DNA of 64,000 nucleotides from Schistocephalus solidus (lineage: Eukaryota > Platyhelminthes > Cestoda > Diphyllobothriidea > Diphyllobothriidae), in contig WEDG01003289.1 of the NCBI GenBank assembly GCA_017591395.1, positions 89,501-153,500 on the forward strand, written 5' to 3'. Shown here one piece after another: positions 47,214 to 59,254 of this stretch; the first letter of the stretch is position 1, and each line of letters starts with the position of its first letter. The position numbers and the translations under genes are program-made. The notes beneath the pieces were generated by a model. It had not been told where the DNA came from. It searched no databases and was given only the letters and a program-made list of their open reading frames with translations.

Positions 47214-49900
47214 ATAATTGCAACTATCGCTATTCTGCTAATTGTTCACCACTGGCTTAACTGACAAAAAGTCTAGTAAGCTTAATTAATGTAGCTTACG
47301 AAGATAAAACTTGTATGGGGTGCTTCAGTCTCATTCAGAACTTTTTAGAGGTGGAGCAGGAGGTAGCCGAGGATGAAGCTAATTCCTCGTTCGACCCTAA
47401 GCGCACGGACGCTGCCGGCGAAGGTTTCCCCTGTCTAGCATACTTGACGATTACGCTTATCGCTAGTCGATACACATTGGGATCACATCTGTGGTGGTGA
47501 AAAGTAACCCCTGTCATTACATGATTTCTCCCAAGATGAGGAGCAGTTTCAACTCTCACACGCTCTCATTAGCATGACGGTCCTACCAAAAGTGTATGTT
47601 TTTGTCCCAGGAGCGACAGTTTTTTCCTTAAATCCCACTAACCCCATTCAACATATGCCTTTTCCATTAAATGCCCAAGGAGTTTATTTTTTACTGTCTG
47701 TCTTTTTATCTATTTCTTTGACCACACTGATTTTTGTCATATTTCCTCGCCAAGAAGCTGACCTACTATTCATAACTGGACTGTACGCGATTTCGCACTT
47801 GATGGGGCACTCTGGACCTTAAATATACAATTTATTATCATTTAATTCATTTTTTCAATTGCAGTGCCCTTCCGGGTACTCAAATATAACATTTATCTAT
47901 ATCAAGCAAGAAATTGATAACTTAAAAAATCTATTGCTCGCCCACATGTTAAAAAATCCCCTGTCCGTACAAAACCTAGGGTAAAGAAAAGTTCATATGC
48001 ATACATAGCTTCTTCATGCATACCTCAAACTCACATAAAAGATACCATGTCCACCGAACCCAGTAAATCAGAGGACGTTTCGTTAGTTTGAAAGGGAGTC
48101 CCATCTAGTCCTTGCTCCAAACCATCGTCACATAGCTCAGGCAGCATCAGCAATGATCCGCCTTTACAACCCAGCGCCACATCGCTGCCGGACGCTGCAG
48201 CAAAATGCGATGTTGAAGAGGTTGGTAATTTTGTAACGCCAAAGAGGAAAAGGTCAAAGAACACAAAGACGTTCATGGATTTGGCGCCAGTCAACCCAAC
48301 GAATAAATAGATTTATTGATTGGGCACTTCTTTGGTGCCATCAGAACCTCACACCACAGGAAAAAACTAAAACAAGATCTTCTTTTAAGTTTCCATGGTT
48401 GCATGCTACAATTGCCGTGTTTGAAAAGACGAGTTTGTTTTAGAGAGAGAGCTAAACTTATTTTAAAAGTAAAATTCCAACACTTTCAGCAAAAAATGTC
48501 CTCGAATCACCGTGAATAAGGTTGGTCATACAAACCACACAACACCGGAAGATCACAAACGAATGGCCGAATAATGCATATATTGACATCATGAAGAATC
48601 TTCTTTGAATTGGACTTCCTTCAAGACGGTGCCAGCGTCGTGCACCAATGATATTATTTTGTAGTTTGAATAAACAAATATGGTTAAAATTCGGTATATA
48701 ATGGGTAAAATAGGCCAACCAAAGTACAAATAAGAGGATTTACATGCCTAAAGATAGCAGAAAACATGGCGGCTCAATTTCAAAAAAAAGATTTTAAGTA
48801 AAAAAGACCTGCCTTTCAAGGTTTATAAATAGTAAAATTTGAAAATAAAACAGATATACAGAATGACGGTAAAAGGAATCTGGGTAAGAATTGTATGGGT
48901 CAAGAATAGTCTGTTATAGACGTTCGAGAGTATGCATTCGACAGACGTAGAAACGTCTGCGGTCGATTCGAAGGGATAGGCACTTCCAATCAGATGCAAG
49001 CGCAGTCGATTCCTGTGTGGGGTCTGCCGACTGATTAGACGTAGTTGAACTGATTGCTAAAAAACGTGAAAATGGACTAGGAGCAAGAAGAGTTTAACGG
49101 TAAGAAACTTTCAGTGCAGTCCTCCAGTCTTCATATTTGTATTTTATAACATAGTGTTGATTATGTTTCATCAAGCTTTATGAAACAACTAGTACTAGTC
49201 GTTTCATAAAGCTAGATCAAAGCCTAGGCGTTAGGCTTGTTGCTTATTCGAATTACGTAGAGAATATATGATGCTAAAAACGCAAAATGTACTACTAACA
49301 GGCAGAGATAAAAAGGTTTAAAAATTTGTTTTAAAGCAAATTCTTTAACAATCATAAAATTAAATACAAAAATAAAGATGCTATCGAAAAAAAGAAACAT
49401 TTGAAAATGTAAAATTATCATAAATTTTTAAATAAGTTTTAACAGTAGAAAAAAGCTGTTTTGGATAATGGATATATAAATAATTAAAGTAAGAGCATTT
49501 ATGCCCTTGCGTATAGCTATAGAATAGGCATTTATGAGTCTTGTAGGTCACTAACCACCAACTATGGCTTGCTCATACCCAGAAGATGCATCACAAAACC
49601 AGGTGATTAGTCCTCTTCATCTTGAAGTAACTCGTGGGAGCTTCTATCCTGAGTATCCAGTTCTATTGAAATAGCTATCACCGTCATCGAAAGTACACAT
49701 GGAATTGCAGCTTGATTTTTGACCACAATGTTTTCTAGGTGCAGATAGACGGCAGCTCATCGCGAGTACTCAGAAAATCACGCGATTAATTTTGAAGAAG
49801 CCATCGCCGACAGGCATGGGAAAGAATCCGTCGCGGCATAAAACACACTCAAAATACGTGTGCATGACTGCTGATATCCGCAGCAGACGTTATCAGAGCC
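47214..49900. other. Mostly unrecognised AT-rich stretch
   Basis: A weak open stretch at 48047-48309 (+) reads MSTEPSKSEDVSLV, stop, then PSSHSSGSISNDPPLQPSAT and FVTPKRKRSKNTK. This resembles a basic LINE ORF1 N-terminus but is unproven. A hairpin lies at 49165-49212. Nothing else is supported. Confidence 0.35.
49165..49212. repeat. Compound hairpin
   Basis: GCTTTATGAAAC (49175-49186) and GTTTCATAAAGC (49201-49212) form a perfect 12-bp inverted repeat. Its 14-nt loop is itself nearly palindromic (ACTAGTACTAGT). The left arm also starts with GTTTCAT, which can pair within the arm. Confidence 0.8.
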
Positions 49901-49949
49901 CTTTTGGCCCGAATTCTATGTTTAAGAACTGACTTGCCTTTTTGAATTT

Positions 49950-52800
49950 AGGAATTTTTATAATATTTTCGTTATTTCTAGTGTCTCGGGTGCCGTTTTA
50001 ATTTGCTAGTATATTCATCTTGAGAATATCTTTGTCGTGTGTGATTTTGGATAGAAAACTGAGACTATTTTGGAGTCTTTGGATCCAGACGGTTTGAAGA
50101 CCATATTTTTTGGATAGTTCCGTGTACGAGCCTTGGATGCAATCACATTTGGAAAAGGATCTGGTAAAGCAACTTTGCATGCCTTCTAGTTTCTTTCGGC
50201 CATCTGAGGGCATAATGCTAAAGAAAATTGAGCAGTAGTTCAGGAAAGGTAAAACGTACATTTTATAGAGTCTTGTCTTTAGGGCAGGTGAGGATAACTT
50301 TACACAAATGAAACAGCATAGTCGAGTGGCTTTCGGTGATATTTGTTTAACGTGGGGAGATAAATCAAGAGTATTTTTAAAGCTAAGATGTTAGTCTTTT
50401 ATTGATGGTGTCTCAGTTATTTGCTGATCATTGAAAAGTATGGGACTCAGTTTTTGTGAACCAAAAATCAGCCGATGACATTTACTTGGCGAAAATGGCA
50501 GTTGCCATTGAAAACTCCATTCGCTTAGTTTTTTAAGATCATTTTCAGTCGTTCTTTGCATACTGGCTACTGTGTGCTGGTTATATGCATATGCAAGTTT
50601 TAAGTCGTCCTCATATAATAATGTTTTAGCTGGCATTGATATGGCGGATAAGTCATGAATGTATATAAGAAATAGGAGGAGACCCAGGATAGTCACCTGA
50701 AGTACTCCACCACTAATATGTGATGGTTCTGAGACCACGATTTAAATTTTTACTACCTGATAACAGTTTTGAAGGTAAGCTTTTTGAAATTCAAGAAGGT
50801 GAGATCAAATCCTATGATTTCTTAGCTTTACTATTAGCCTTTTATGGGACAAACGGTCGAACGCTTTTTTATGTCAAAGTATATCGTAGCCACCGTGTTT
50901 ACACCATCTCTGTTACATGAAACGAATTCAAGAAAGGTGAGATGGGAGGACTGACATGACTTTTTTAGGTAAGAAATCGTGTTGAGAGGAAGGTATGAGG
51001 TAAGCGTTTGTCTGATGGTTTAGAATTTGGTTCGAAATTAGTCGTTCTAGGATTTTTGATACTACCGCTGTTCGGTGAACACCACGATAGCTTTGCGTAT
51101 CAGATCGGCTCTCTTTTTTAAAGATTAGTGACATGCTTGAGTGTTTCCAAATTTCTGGATAGATACTATTCGACTAGAGTAAAGAGAATAAACCAGACAG
51201 CAGAATTGGAGCATATAACATAGGCTTCAGTATGCAAGGTAGAATTTTAACCGTTCCATAAGAGGTGGAGTTAGAAAGTTGTCTGAAAGCTTTTTAACGG
51301 TTTCTTCGCTAAAATAGAGCTCACTGAGGGTAAATTCTGTCATGTATATTGGTTGGGGTATCGGCTCTTCCTCAACTGAATAGTTGGCTGAGAAGTAATT
51401 ATTGAATAAATTTGCTATTTGGTTGTCATCCGTTATTATTTGCCCTGAGTCATCAATCATGATTTTGGGACTTGGTTTTCGATTAGTATTCATTTTTTTC
51501 CGAAAGGTCTGAGCTGTTTTTTTCAGAGGTTTCTATTGCCCGGCGTTCTGCTGCGATGTTTTTTTTGTTTCCATTTTTTAAACTTGGTCATGAATTTCAC
51601 TCATTCGTCTGAGTGTGGACAAATAGCTAACTGAGGGATCGTGAAGTTGGTTTTTTAGTTTTTTACCTCTTGGAAAGGAAGTTAGGAATGTTTGACTTCT
51701 TATACGTGGATTTCTCATCTAACAACATCCGTCGGGGATGTTGTTAGATGGTATGCTTTCCAGTCCAATGACAGTACATAGTTGTTCATATTGTCTATGT
51801 CGAGTTTTTTGGATTTATGTAAGTGTACCTAGAATCTGATGTTAGTTTTATGTTTAGAAGGAGCATTGTTAGTATTGCCTTATGATCACTTTAAACCGTT
51901 ATGCTATCGTAATGCGTACATAGGGGCCAGATGTCATTTGTGAGAATAATGTCTAGTATGTTGTTTCGTCGGGTCGGTTTATTGATTATTTGTGTCCAGT
52001 TATGAAATACAATTGATGCTAACAGTTCATCGTGTCGGGTGGGTGCTGATAGTTCAACCCAGTTTATTTTTGAACGGTTTAAATCGATCGCAATTATCTT
52101 ATATTCAGATTGAATATTTGATATGAGTATCTATTAGATTGGTTAGGCCCGTGTCATCATTACTACATTCTGGAAGAGTGTACAGACATCCGATATGTAT
52201 GTTTTTGTAAGACACGGATTTTAATGTGGCAAAGCATGCTTCGTCAGGGAAAGTGTCGTGTGAAACATCAAAACCACTTTGTTCAATCGTAGTTATGATT
52301 TATATCATGCAACCACCGCCTCGTTTATTAAAACGTTCTTGACGATATAAGTTATAGTTTGCGACAAATAGCGAAGCATTCGATGTTAATTTATTAACCT
52401 ATGTTTCCGTTACACAAATTATATAGTGATTATAGGCTTTAACGAATGTCCTAAGTTGTAGTATTTAATGTACTGCTGATCTCACGTTAATAAAGGCGAC
52501 ACTTAGGATATCGGATAGAGAAGAGGCCAGCTGTTGTGAAAAAAACTGATTTCCAAAAGTTTTTTGATTGTGCGATGGCCTAATGGAAGGGAATTGTGTA
52601 ACTGTTGGAAGGTATGGTGATGTGCATTGTGGGATATTAGTGAATGGATAAGAATGTGCACTAATTATACCTCCCCCTGCATCCTCCACGTGTAAACGCT
52701 CTCTCTTATTTTCTTCTAGATAAAGTTTTCTTTGGAACAACTTTCCAATTGAAATTAGGTTGTTAACTAGTCTATCTGCATTCAAGCGAAGACTGTACAT
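49950..52800 (-). mobile_element. CR1/jockey-like LINE (family C), decayed
   Basis: Minus strand order: N-terminal part (52800-52465, VNNLISIGKLFQRKLYLEEN, SVAFINVRSA), endonuclease remnants (52460-51700), a connecting region (51493-51227), RT with FKKESRSDTQSYRGV (near 51120) and the YxDD-type box YEDD at 50615-50604 (LLYEDDLKLAY). The C-terminal YVLPFLNYCSIFFS block lies at 50261-49998. Many frameshifts; the Ala-to-Glu change in YADD is notable. Confidence 0.78.
51716..51750. repeat. Perfect 15-bp hairpin in LINE C
   Basis: CATCTAACAACATCC (51716-51730) and GGATGTTGTTAGATG (51736-51750), loop GTCGG. Confidence 0.9.
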
Positions 52801-53590
52801 CTATTTTAACACTGATTCTATTAACCGTTTATTTTCCTCATCTTTTCCCAGTAGCTTTCCCCATGACTCGAAGAAAGGACCATCGGGAATTTAATTTACC
52901 CTCTTGAAACTATATTTTCGCTACCTCGAAACGCCCATGAACTATGATGTCTCCTTATATCACCAGTCATCCAAACGAGGAATTCATTCGGACGTACAAA
53001 TTTGGTGGTCCAAAGTCTAAATGCTACCGTTTCTTTGGACACTAACCATCATCAGAATTCAATTCTTGGTGCTAAGATGGTGAGGACTTAAGTTCATTGA
53101 TGCATTTTCGTGAGATTTTGTTTCATACGCCTAAGTGATCAAGAACAAATCATCTCGACGTTTCATTATCTCATTCTGAAACGCTACTGCAGTATTACCC
53201 TACTCTACAACCTGACCTTATTTTCCTAAGCAGTTTTTTTCTTCTACCTTCTATTCAAAAATGAAGGCCTATTGAACTCTGCCTCCATTTTTAAGGTAGT
53301 TTTTTTCACTGCCTATTTTTTCTAGTTCACCATTTATTTCAAAACATCGCTAACTGTCGTCCTAACAGGACAATTTCTGTCTGCTTTATTAAGTATTTGT
53401 ACAATTCATCTGCACACATTGTCCTAACTTTATTTTGTTACTTTTGTTTGTTTAGACAGTGCCTTGCCGGTGCTAACCAAATAGTCACCTCCCGCCAAAC
53501 GCGCCAAGAGTTTAATATTTTTTTGGATTTCAATTACGAGGACGAAGCATGTGCGATGTGCTTTAAACTTCTTCAAAATATTTCGGAGAT
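52801..53590. other. No feature recognised
   Basis: T-rich sequence between LINE families C and B. No exon or domain is supported. Confidence 0.35.
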
Positions 53591-54022
53591 TTAAAAGGAT
53601 ATGAATGGGCTGAAGATGGAGATAGAGAAGTTGAAGAAACCTCCTCACATTTTACCCGAGCACAAGCAGTCCCTAACGGGGAACATGAGAGAGGTGAACG
53701 CACATACGCATGCACAGCTTCAGTAGCCATCACATCCAATAAGGATGCTAGCACTACGCCACGAAGCTCGGTTTAGCCGTTAAACAGTCTCCAGAAAGGT
53801 AAGAGGGCAACCGACAGGGATCCCAAAAATGTAAGTTCCAGAAGCCCAGCGTCGGACAAAAATCACTCTCATGTTGAAGTGCCAGCATCCACGATTAACG
53901 CCACCTCTGTGAACTCCCACCCTAGCGTGGGCGGGTAAATTAGGACCTCGCCCATAAATCGTAAGCGAAATATCGTAATACCGGGTGTCCCAGAATCCAC
54001 GTCCTGCATTCCGAAGGAACGA

Positions 54023-54607
54023 GTGACGCACGATCTAGATCTTCTTCATGAATATGTTAGTGCAGTCCTAAAGAAAGGGGACATTTACACCGTGCAAAAA
54101 GCTTTCCGACTAGGCCAAGCAGACCCCAACCGCGACATGAAACTAATCACCAAGGCCTCTAAATATTATTTAAGAAAACGAAACCCAGGCAGCACTTCTG
54201 TTAGAAGGAAGAATGACCTTACGGGGATCGCACAAACAAGTGTTTTTTCAGCCGGACTACGAGCCGTGGGAACGGCTGAAAATGAGGGAACTACGGAGAG
54301 AATTGAGGGAGAGAATTGGCAGAGGGGAAAAACGGCTGAAAATCAAAGACGGTCAAATAGTCCAGATAAATGTGTCCTTCCTATAGCCAAAACCTGTAAC
54401 AATGAAGGCTGGGTCTCCCCGACGAATCGATCATTGAAAGTCATCTCCGCAAATATACAAAGCCTGTTCAAAAAGCTGGACGACCTTAGAAACGTAGTGG
54501 ATAAAATTAAACCAGACGTTCTGGCTTTCACTGAAACGTGGCTCACTGCAGACATTAATGATTCTGCAATATCACTCAGAGGATATCAGCACTTCAGGAG
54601 AGATTGA
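54023..54607 (+). pseudogene. CR1-like ORF1 end and endonuclease start
   Basis: One open frame of 194 codons covers ERVTHDLDLLHEY to SLRGYQHFRRD. Between about 54240 and 54380 the conserved motif FFQPDYEPWE is readable only in another frame. So two compensating frameshifts flank this stretch, the first at or before the T6 run at 54243-54248. The endonuclease part has TETWLTADINDSA. Confidence 0.75.
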
Positions 54608-55771
54608 CCAAGTCGAGGAGGATAAGTCATAGTTTATGTCACTCGGAAGCTGACCGCTATTGCTGACATAACATTTCCATTACGCGGTGTGGAAGTCTTA
54701 AGCATTACTATATCTGCTAAGTATTCCAGACCACTGACGATATCGGTTGTGTACCGTTCGCCTTATCAGACTTCCGATCAGGATTTCATTCTCATAACGG
54801 AACTCTACAAAGCCAGCAAGAAGAAAGATGTCCTCATTGTTGGGGATTTTAACGCTCCTGGTATTGACTGGAAAACATGGACTGCAAAGGGAATGCCAGA
54901 TAACTTCAACCAAAAACTATTACAATAAGCAACAGACGAACGTCTCTGTCAGAACGTCACCTTTGGAACACGGATGAGAGAAAAACAACAGTCAAACTGT
55001 CTTGACCTGATTTTTACACAAAATGAGGTCAATGTGCTAGACCTACAGGATTGACGGCCATTAGGTTCAAGTGACCACATTACGCTGTGCTTCGAGTACT
55101 CACTGTTTTCCAAACCAAATTTACCCGATAATTGGGAAAAAACATTTGGAAGGGAAACTTCTCACTTATGAGAAGACAAATATCAGAGATATCCTGGAAA
55201 ACAGAACTACATGGTGGAACGAATAAAGATTGGGTGACATTGAGCTCGTTATTGAAAAGGATTGTTAACGTCAACTGTCCTCACAGGAGAAAGACAACCA
55301 CAATCCGCCAAAAGTGGATAAACTCAAACTTGCAGGCCTCTTTCAAAAAGAGAAATCGCTTCTGGAGGCGTAACAGACAAACCGGTTCCGATGCTCACTT
55401 ACGGGAATATAAGCAGCAACGCAACGTTTTTAAATATGGGGCTATTAAGCTGTAGAAGAAGTTCGAAGTAAACATACTGCAAAAATCGTTGGAACACCCA
55501 AAAATGCTATATGGCTACATACGGAGTGCAAAGAGAATTCAGGAAATGATTCCTGCCCTTAGGTCTGCAGAATGAAAACTGGAGACCAACGACCAGGTTA
55601 AAGGCATCGCTTCTCTCCAAATTCTTTTAGACTGTCTTCATCCGAGAGCCTTATAATTTTGTTGCGATTCCACCCAATTGTCAACCAATGTTTACCTCTC
55701 ATTTACCTTCCAACTTCCCCTCATCCTGATGCACATTAGAGGACCTAGACCTAGACTTTTCACCACCCATC

Positions 55772-57153
55772 GTGAGGGTCGAATATCTCCGTATAAAGTT
55801 TGCCAGGTCGCCTGGGCTGGATAGAATTCCTGCATTAGCACTTAGAGAACTAGCTGACGAACTGTGTGTACCACTGTCAATCATATTTAAAAAGTCCTTT
55901 GAAGAAAGCAAACTCCCGGAAGAATGGAAGTGGCATTCATCGCCCCGATCTATAAAGGTGGTTCACGACTGAACTTTGAAAATTACTGCCCTGTCAGTTT
56001 AACTTGCATAGCGTGTAAAATAATGGAGCGTATTATCAAGAGGCATTTAATGCGCTATCTGGAAAACAGCAAAATCCTATGTGATGTCCAACACGGCTTC
56101 CGTTCAGGACGTTCCTGTCTCACGAGTGCCCTTATGTCGCACGAGAAATGTACAAAGGCCATATATAAGGGACATCCAGTAAATGTTGTATTTTTGACTT
56201 CAAGAAGGCCTTTGATAGTGTACTACCCGGGCTTCTTTTACAGAAGATTGGGAAAGTCGGAATTCGAGGAAAACTTTCAATTGGATCAAGAGTTTCTTGT
56301 CTTTCAGAGTACAGAGAGTTGTTGGAAACTCTAGCTCGGAATTGGCAAAAGTAGAAAGTGGTGTTTCACAGGGTTCCTTATCTACTTTAATGACTGTCTC
56401 AATGACCTACATTGTGAAGCTGTCATGCTCGCAGATGATATAAACATATGGACTGAAGTCAGCTGCGCTGATGACGCAAAAGGGTTACAGTCGAATATCG
56501 ACAAAATAAGTGCCTGGTCGGCTAGGTGGCTGCTTAATGTATCCAAGTGCGTGATCCTACACATAAGCGCCGGTCAAAAGTCTCTCTGAAACACCAGTAC
56601 TTTATTAATGGCACTGCGTTAAAAGAGGTAGAAACGCACAAAGATCTGGGCATGTGGACAACTGCAAATTTGATGCCCTCAGAACACTGTAAGAAAGCAG
56701 TACAGAAGGCAACATGTACACTGCATTGGATCAGACGTGCGTTCCGATCTCTTCGGAAAAGTCTATGGCATCTTCGTGAGACCGCAATTAGATAACGGAA
56801 TATCAGCCTGGATACTATGGATGAAGAAAGATGTTAAACTCCTCGAACAGGTGCAAAGGAGAGCAATGAAGATGGTCGACGGTTTTAAGACTTTACCGTA
56901 CCAAGACAGATTAAAAAAGCTTGACTTATTTCCTCTTTCCTACAGGCACTTACGGCTTAGCCTGCTCTGGACATTCCGGATTATCCGGAGCCATGATTCC
57001 TCCCTGAGATCGGACGATTTCTTCGAGTTTGTCTGCACAACTCATCTGCGTTATCATCCTGACAAGGTCAATAGCGAACGCACGCGATTGAACCTCAGAA
57101 AGTTTTTTTTTCAGCCAACGAGCGGTACGAGCTTGGAACTCGTTACCAAGTGA
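55772..57153 (+). pseudogene. CR1-like reverse transcriptase, broken
   Basis: SPGLDRIPALALRELADELC, WKWHSSPRSIKVV-like and IAPIYKGGSRLNFENYCPVS in two frames, VAFDF-like block lost, LADDINIWTEV (56428), KDLGMWTTANLMPSEHC, YGIFVRPQLDNGISAW, VQRRAMKMV. The fragments are in correct order for a CR1-type RT. Confidence 0.82.
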
Positions 57154-57449
57154 AACGGTTATCGTTGACAGCATTTCTGATTTTAAAAGAAGGCTTGATG
57201 ACATAATACTTGACAAAAGACGACTCTCACAACATGATTTCTTAAAACCAGTCTTTTAAAATCTTTCGGTTTATAATTTTCTTCCACAATGTTTTGCCTA
57301 TAGCTGTGAACACGCATTTGAATTTGTTATGCTTTGACTCAAACATTTTTAAATGTACACCATTTTTTCATATTGACTGTACACATGCAGTGATAGTTTT
57401 ACATTAAGACTGTCATCAAGGGCAATGCCTGTAACCCTTAAAGATATAC

Positions 57450-57895
57450 AATATACAAAAAACGCTTCTAATTAGAGTTGGCAGCGTTGAAATTGCCTGC
57501 TTGATGTTCCACTGAGGAGATGTTATGACGAACATCTTGTTTGAGCTGTGTGGCTTTGGTCTGAAGCTCACGTCTTTGCATAGGTGTGAGGTCTGGACTT
57601 ATGAATGCTTTTCGGCTGAGCAGAGTTTGGTTTACTTCAGGGTTTTGTAGAATTAAATCGATAAGTTCTGTGAAAAGAAGGTCACTAACACGGGCTTATT
57701 TTTGTTACGGGAGTTAGGCCTCTTGGTGGAAGCTATGCGGATGTTAAGACCAAACGAGTGTATGAAATGTTGGATTGATGGTGTTGGGTTAACCATGTGC
57801 GGGATATTGTGGATAATTACGTTAAACCTTCGTTTGGACAAATCAGCAACCTCTGATGAGACTACGTGTATAATCTTTTCTTTTTGTAGTAGACC
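57450..57895 (-). pseudogene. LINE ORF1-like fragment
   Basis: Minus strand: KRRFNVIIHNIPHMVNPTPS, IQHFIHSFGLNIRIASTKRP and NKNKPVLVTF, then LTPMQRRELQTKATQLKQDV. The pattern of an RNA-recognition-like ORF1 of CR1/jockey-type elements. It starts directly after a LINE 3' tail at 57896. Confidence 0.6.
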
Positions 57896-58600
57896 TCTTA
57901 AATAAATAAATTAATTTTATATTTAAGGCCCAGAGGGCTCCATAATTACAAAACTAACTATCGCAGTAGAAAATAAATACAAAGTGAATAAATGCTGCAC
58001 TATGTGAACAGCCATATGAACAGAAGAAATGAGCAGTATGGTAGGCACATCCAATTCAGAACGATTCACCATTTTTAAAACAATAGTCAACAATTTTTGG
58101 AATATACGGTGAACTAGGAAAGAACAGTGTAATATAAGCTCCTTCAGTTAAATCGGAGGCGGAATTCGGTGAGCCACCAATCTAAAAAAACTAGGAGGAA
58201 AAAACTGTTACTCTAAAAATTAATAGCTAGTTGATAAGATTGGTACGATGCAATGGGATAGTACTGTGATGTGGATGACATTGTATGAGGGTTTGGAACG
58301 CTCCTTATAGGGTGAGAGATAATATAACCGAAAGTGCTACAGCTTATAACCATCAGGGAGGTGAGAGGGGAGGAGCTCATTGTAGACAACAGGGTCAAAA
58401 CGAAGAAGGGAAAGAAGAGGTCACGTGATCGTTACCAAGATGTGACCATATTGACTGCATCGTCCACCAACGAGGTGGTGAAAACGTCAGAACCCGCCAC
58501 GATCATCAACAGATCCCAGAGACCATCGTCTGAGTTGCAACAGCGGAGGAAAGCATCAAAATTTTGTTAAGAGTTGGTGATGATAGTTGAAAAGGAGGGG
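57896..58600 (-). repeat. LINE 3' region, inverted copy 1
   Basis: The reverse complement of 62020-62700 over about 690 bp (rsvpnp-type block, ACTATCCCATTGCATC, CCGATTTAAC, CTGCTCAT, and the tail GGGCCTTAAATATAAA). It ends in an A/T-rich tail, as LINEs do. Confidence 0.78.
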
Positions 58601-58614
58601 ACAAAAAAGCAACT

Positions 58615-58925
58615 GTGAAAATTGAATCTGCAGAGGATAATAAAAACATTTATAGAAACCAATGTTATATCAGGGAACTGCCTCAAATACCAGGAGGAAC
58701 CTTTTTAGCATCCAAAAGTTGCGAGTTTGAGAAGAAAACGGACAATAAGGACTTAATATCTTCCGAAGTTAAATGTTTGTGTAATTTGGTTTTGAAAATA
58801 GCTAATGTAGACAAAAACCTAATTTCGAGTGGAAAATTATTCCAGATGAAAGCATATTTGGAGGCAAAATACTGAGAACGGTCAGTTGTGGAGCGAAGGG
58901 GGGTGAAATGATCATGGACGAATTA
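58615..58925 (+). pseudogene. LINE family C N-terminal fragment, + strand
   Basis: ANVDKNLISSGKLFQMKAYL matches the N-terminal part of LINE C on the opposite strand at 52790-52700 (VNNLISIGKLFQRKLYLEEN). Preceded by a charged open stretch at 58334-58570 (NRVKTKKGKKRSRDRYQDV). Broken off at about 58925. Confidence 0.6.
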
Positions 58926-58929
58926 CGAG

Positions 58930-59250
58930 TGGAATAAGGTCGGTCTACCGGAGTAAGTGCGTTAATTCGTGGGAAATTTTGGCCAGAGTTAACGCGTAAC
59001 ATGAAGCAGAGACCGGCTTCGAGTCTTCTAACCCAGAGACATTTAATATTTGCTAACTTGCACCTGGGCGAATAAGAGATACTGGATCCAGGAAGTAAAA
59101 CTAGTCTTCGAGTATATACTCTGAAATTTTTCAATCTTAATGCGGTGAGAGCTATTCATCAGCCCAAATAGCGGACAGCAGTATTCTAGGATGGGAAGAA
59201 CAAAGATGCGGTACATTCTTAACTTTATCGCCAGAAGGAAGGAATTATGT
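58930..59250 (-). pseudogene. LINE RT C-terminal fragment
   Basis: Minus strand: MYRIFVLPILEYCCPLFGLM, then IKIEKFQSIYSKTSF, similar in pattern to the YVLPFLNYCSIFFS block of LINE C. Confidence 0.65.
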
Positions 59251-59254
59251 GATA

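Larger units (their letters stand above)
53600..57250 (+). mobile_element. CR1-like LINE (family B), nearly full length, inactive
   Basis: Starts with a coiled basic segment (MNGLKMEIEKLKK). ORF1-type motifs follow at 54000-54370 (ERVTHDLDLLHEYVSAV, KAFRLGQADPN, then FFQPDYEPWERLKMRELRRE in a shifted frame). The endonuclease is at 54430-54930 (SANIQSLFKKLDDLRNVVD, PDVLAFTETWL, IVGDFNAPGIDW). RT is at 55770-56860 with CKIMERIIKRHLMRYL, GFRSGRSCL and LADD at 56428-56439. The C-terminal VQRRAMKMVDGFKTLPYQDR follows. It shares motif order with family A. Several stops and frameshifts. Confidence 0.85.
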
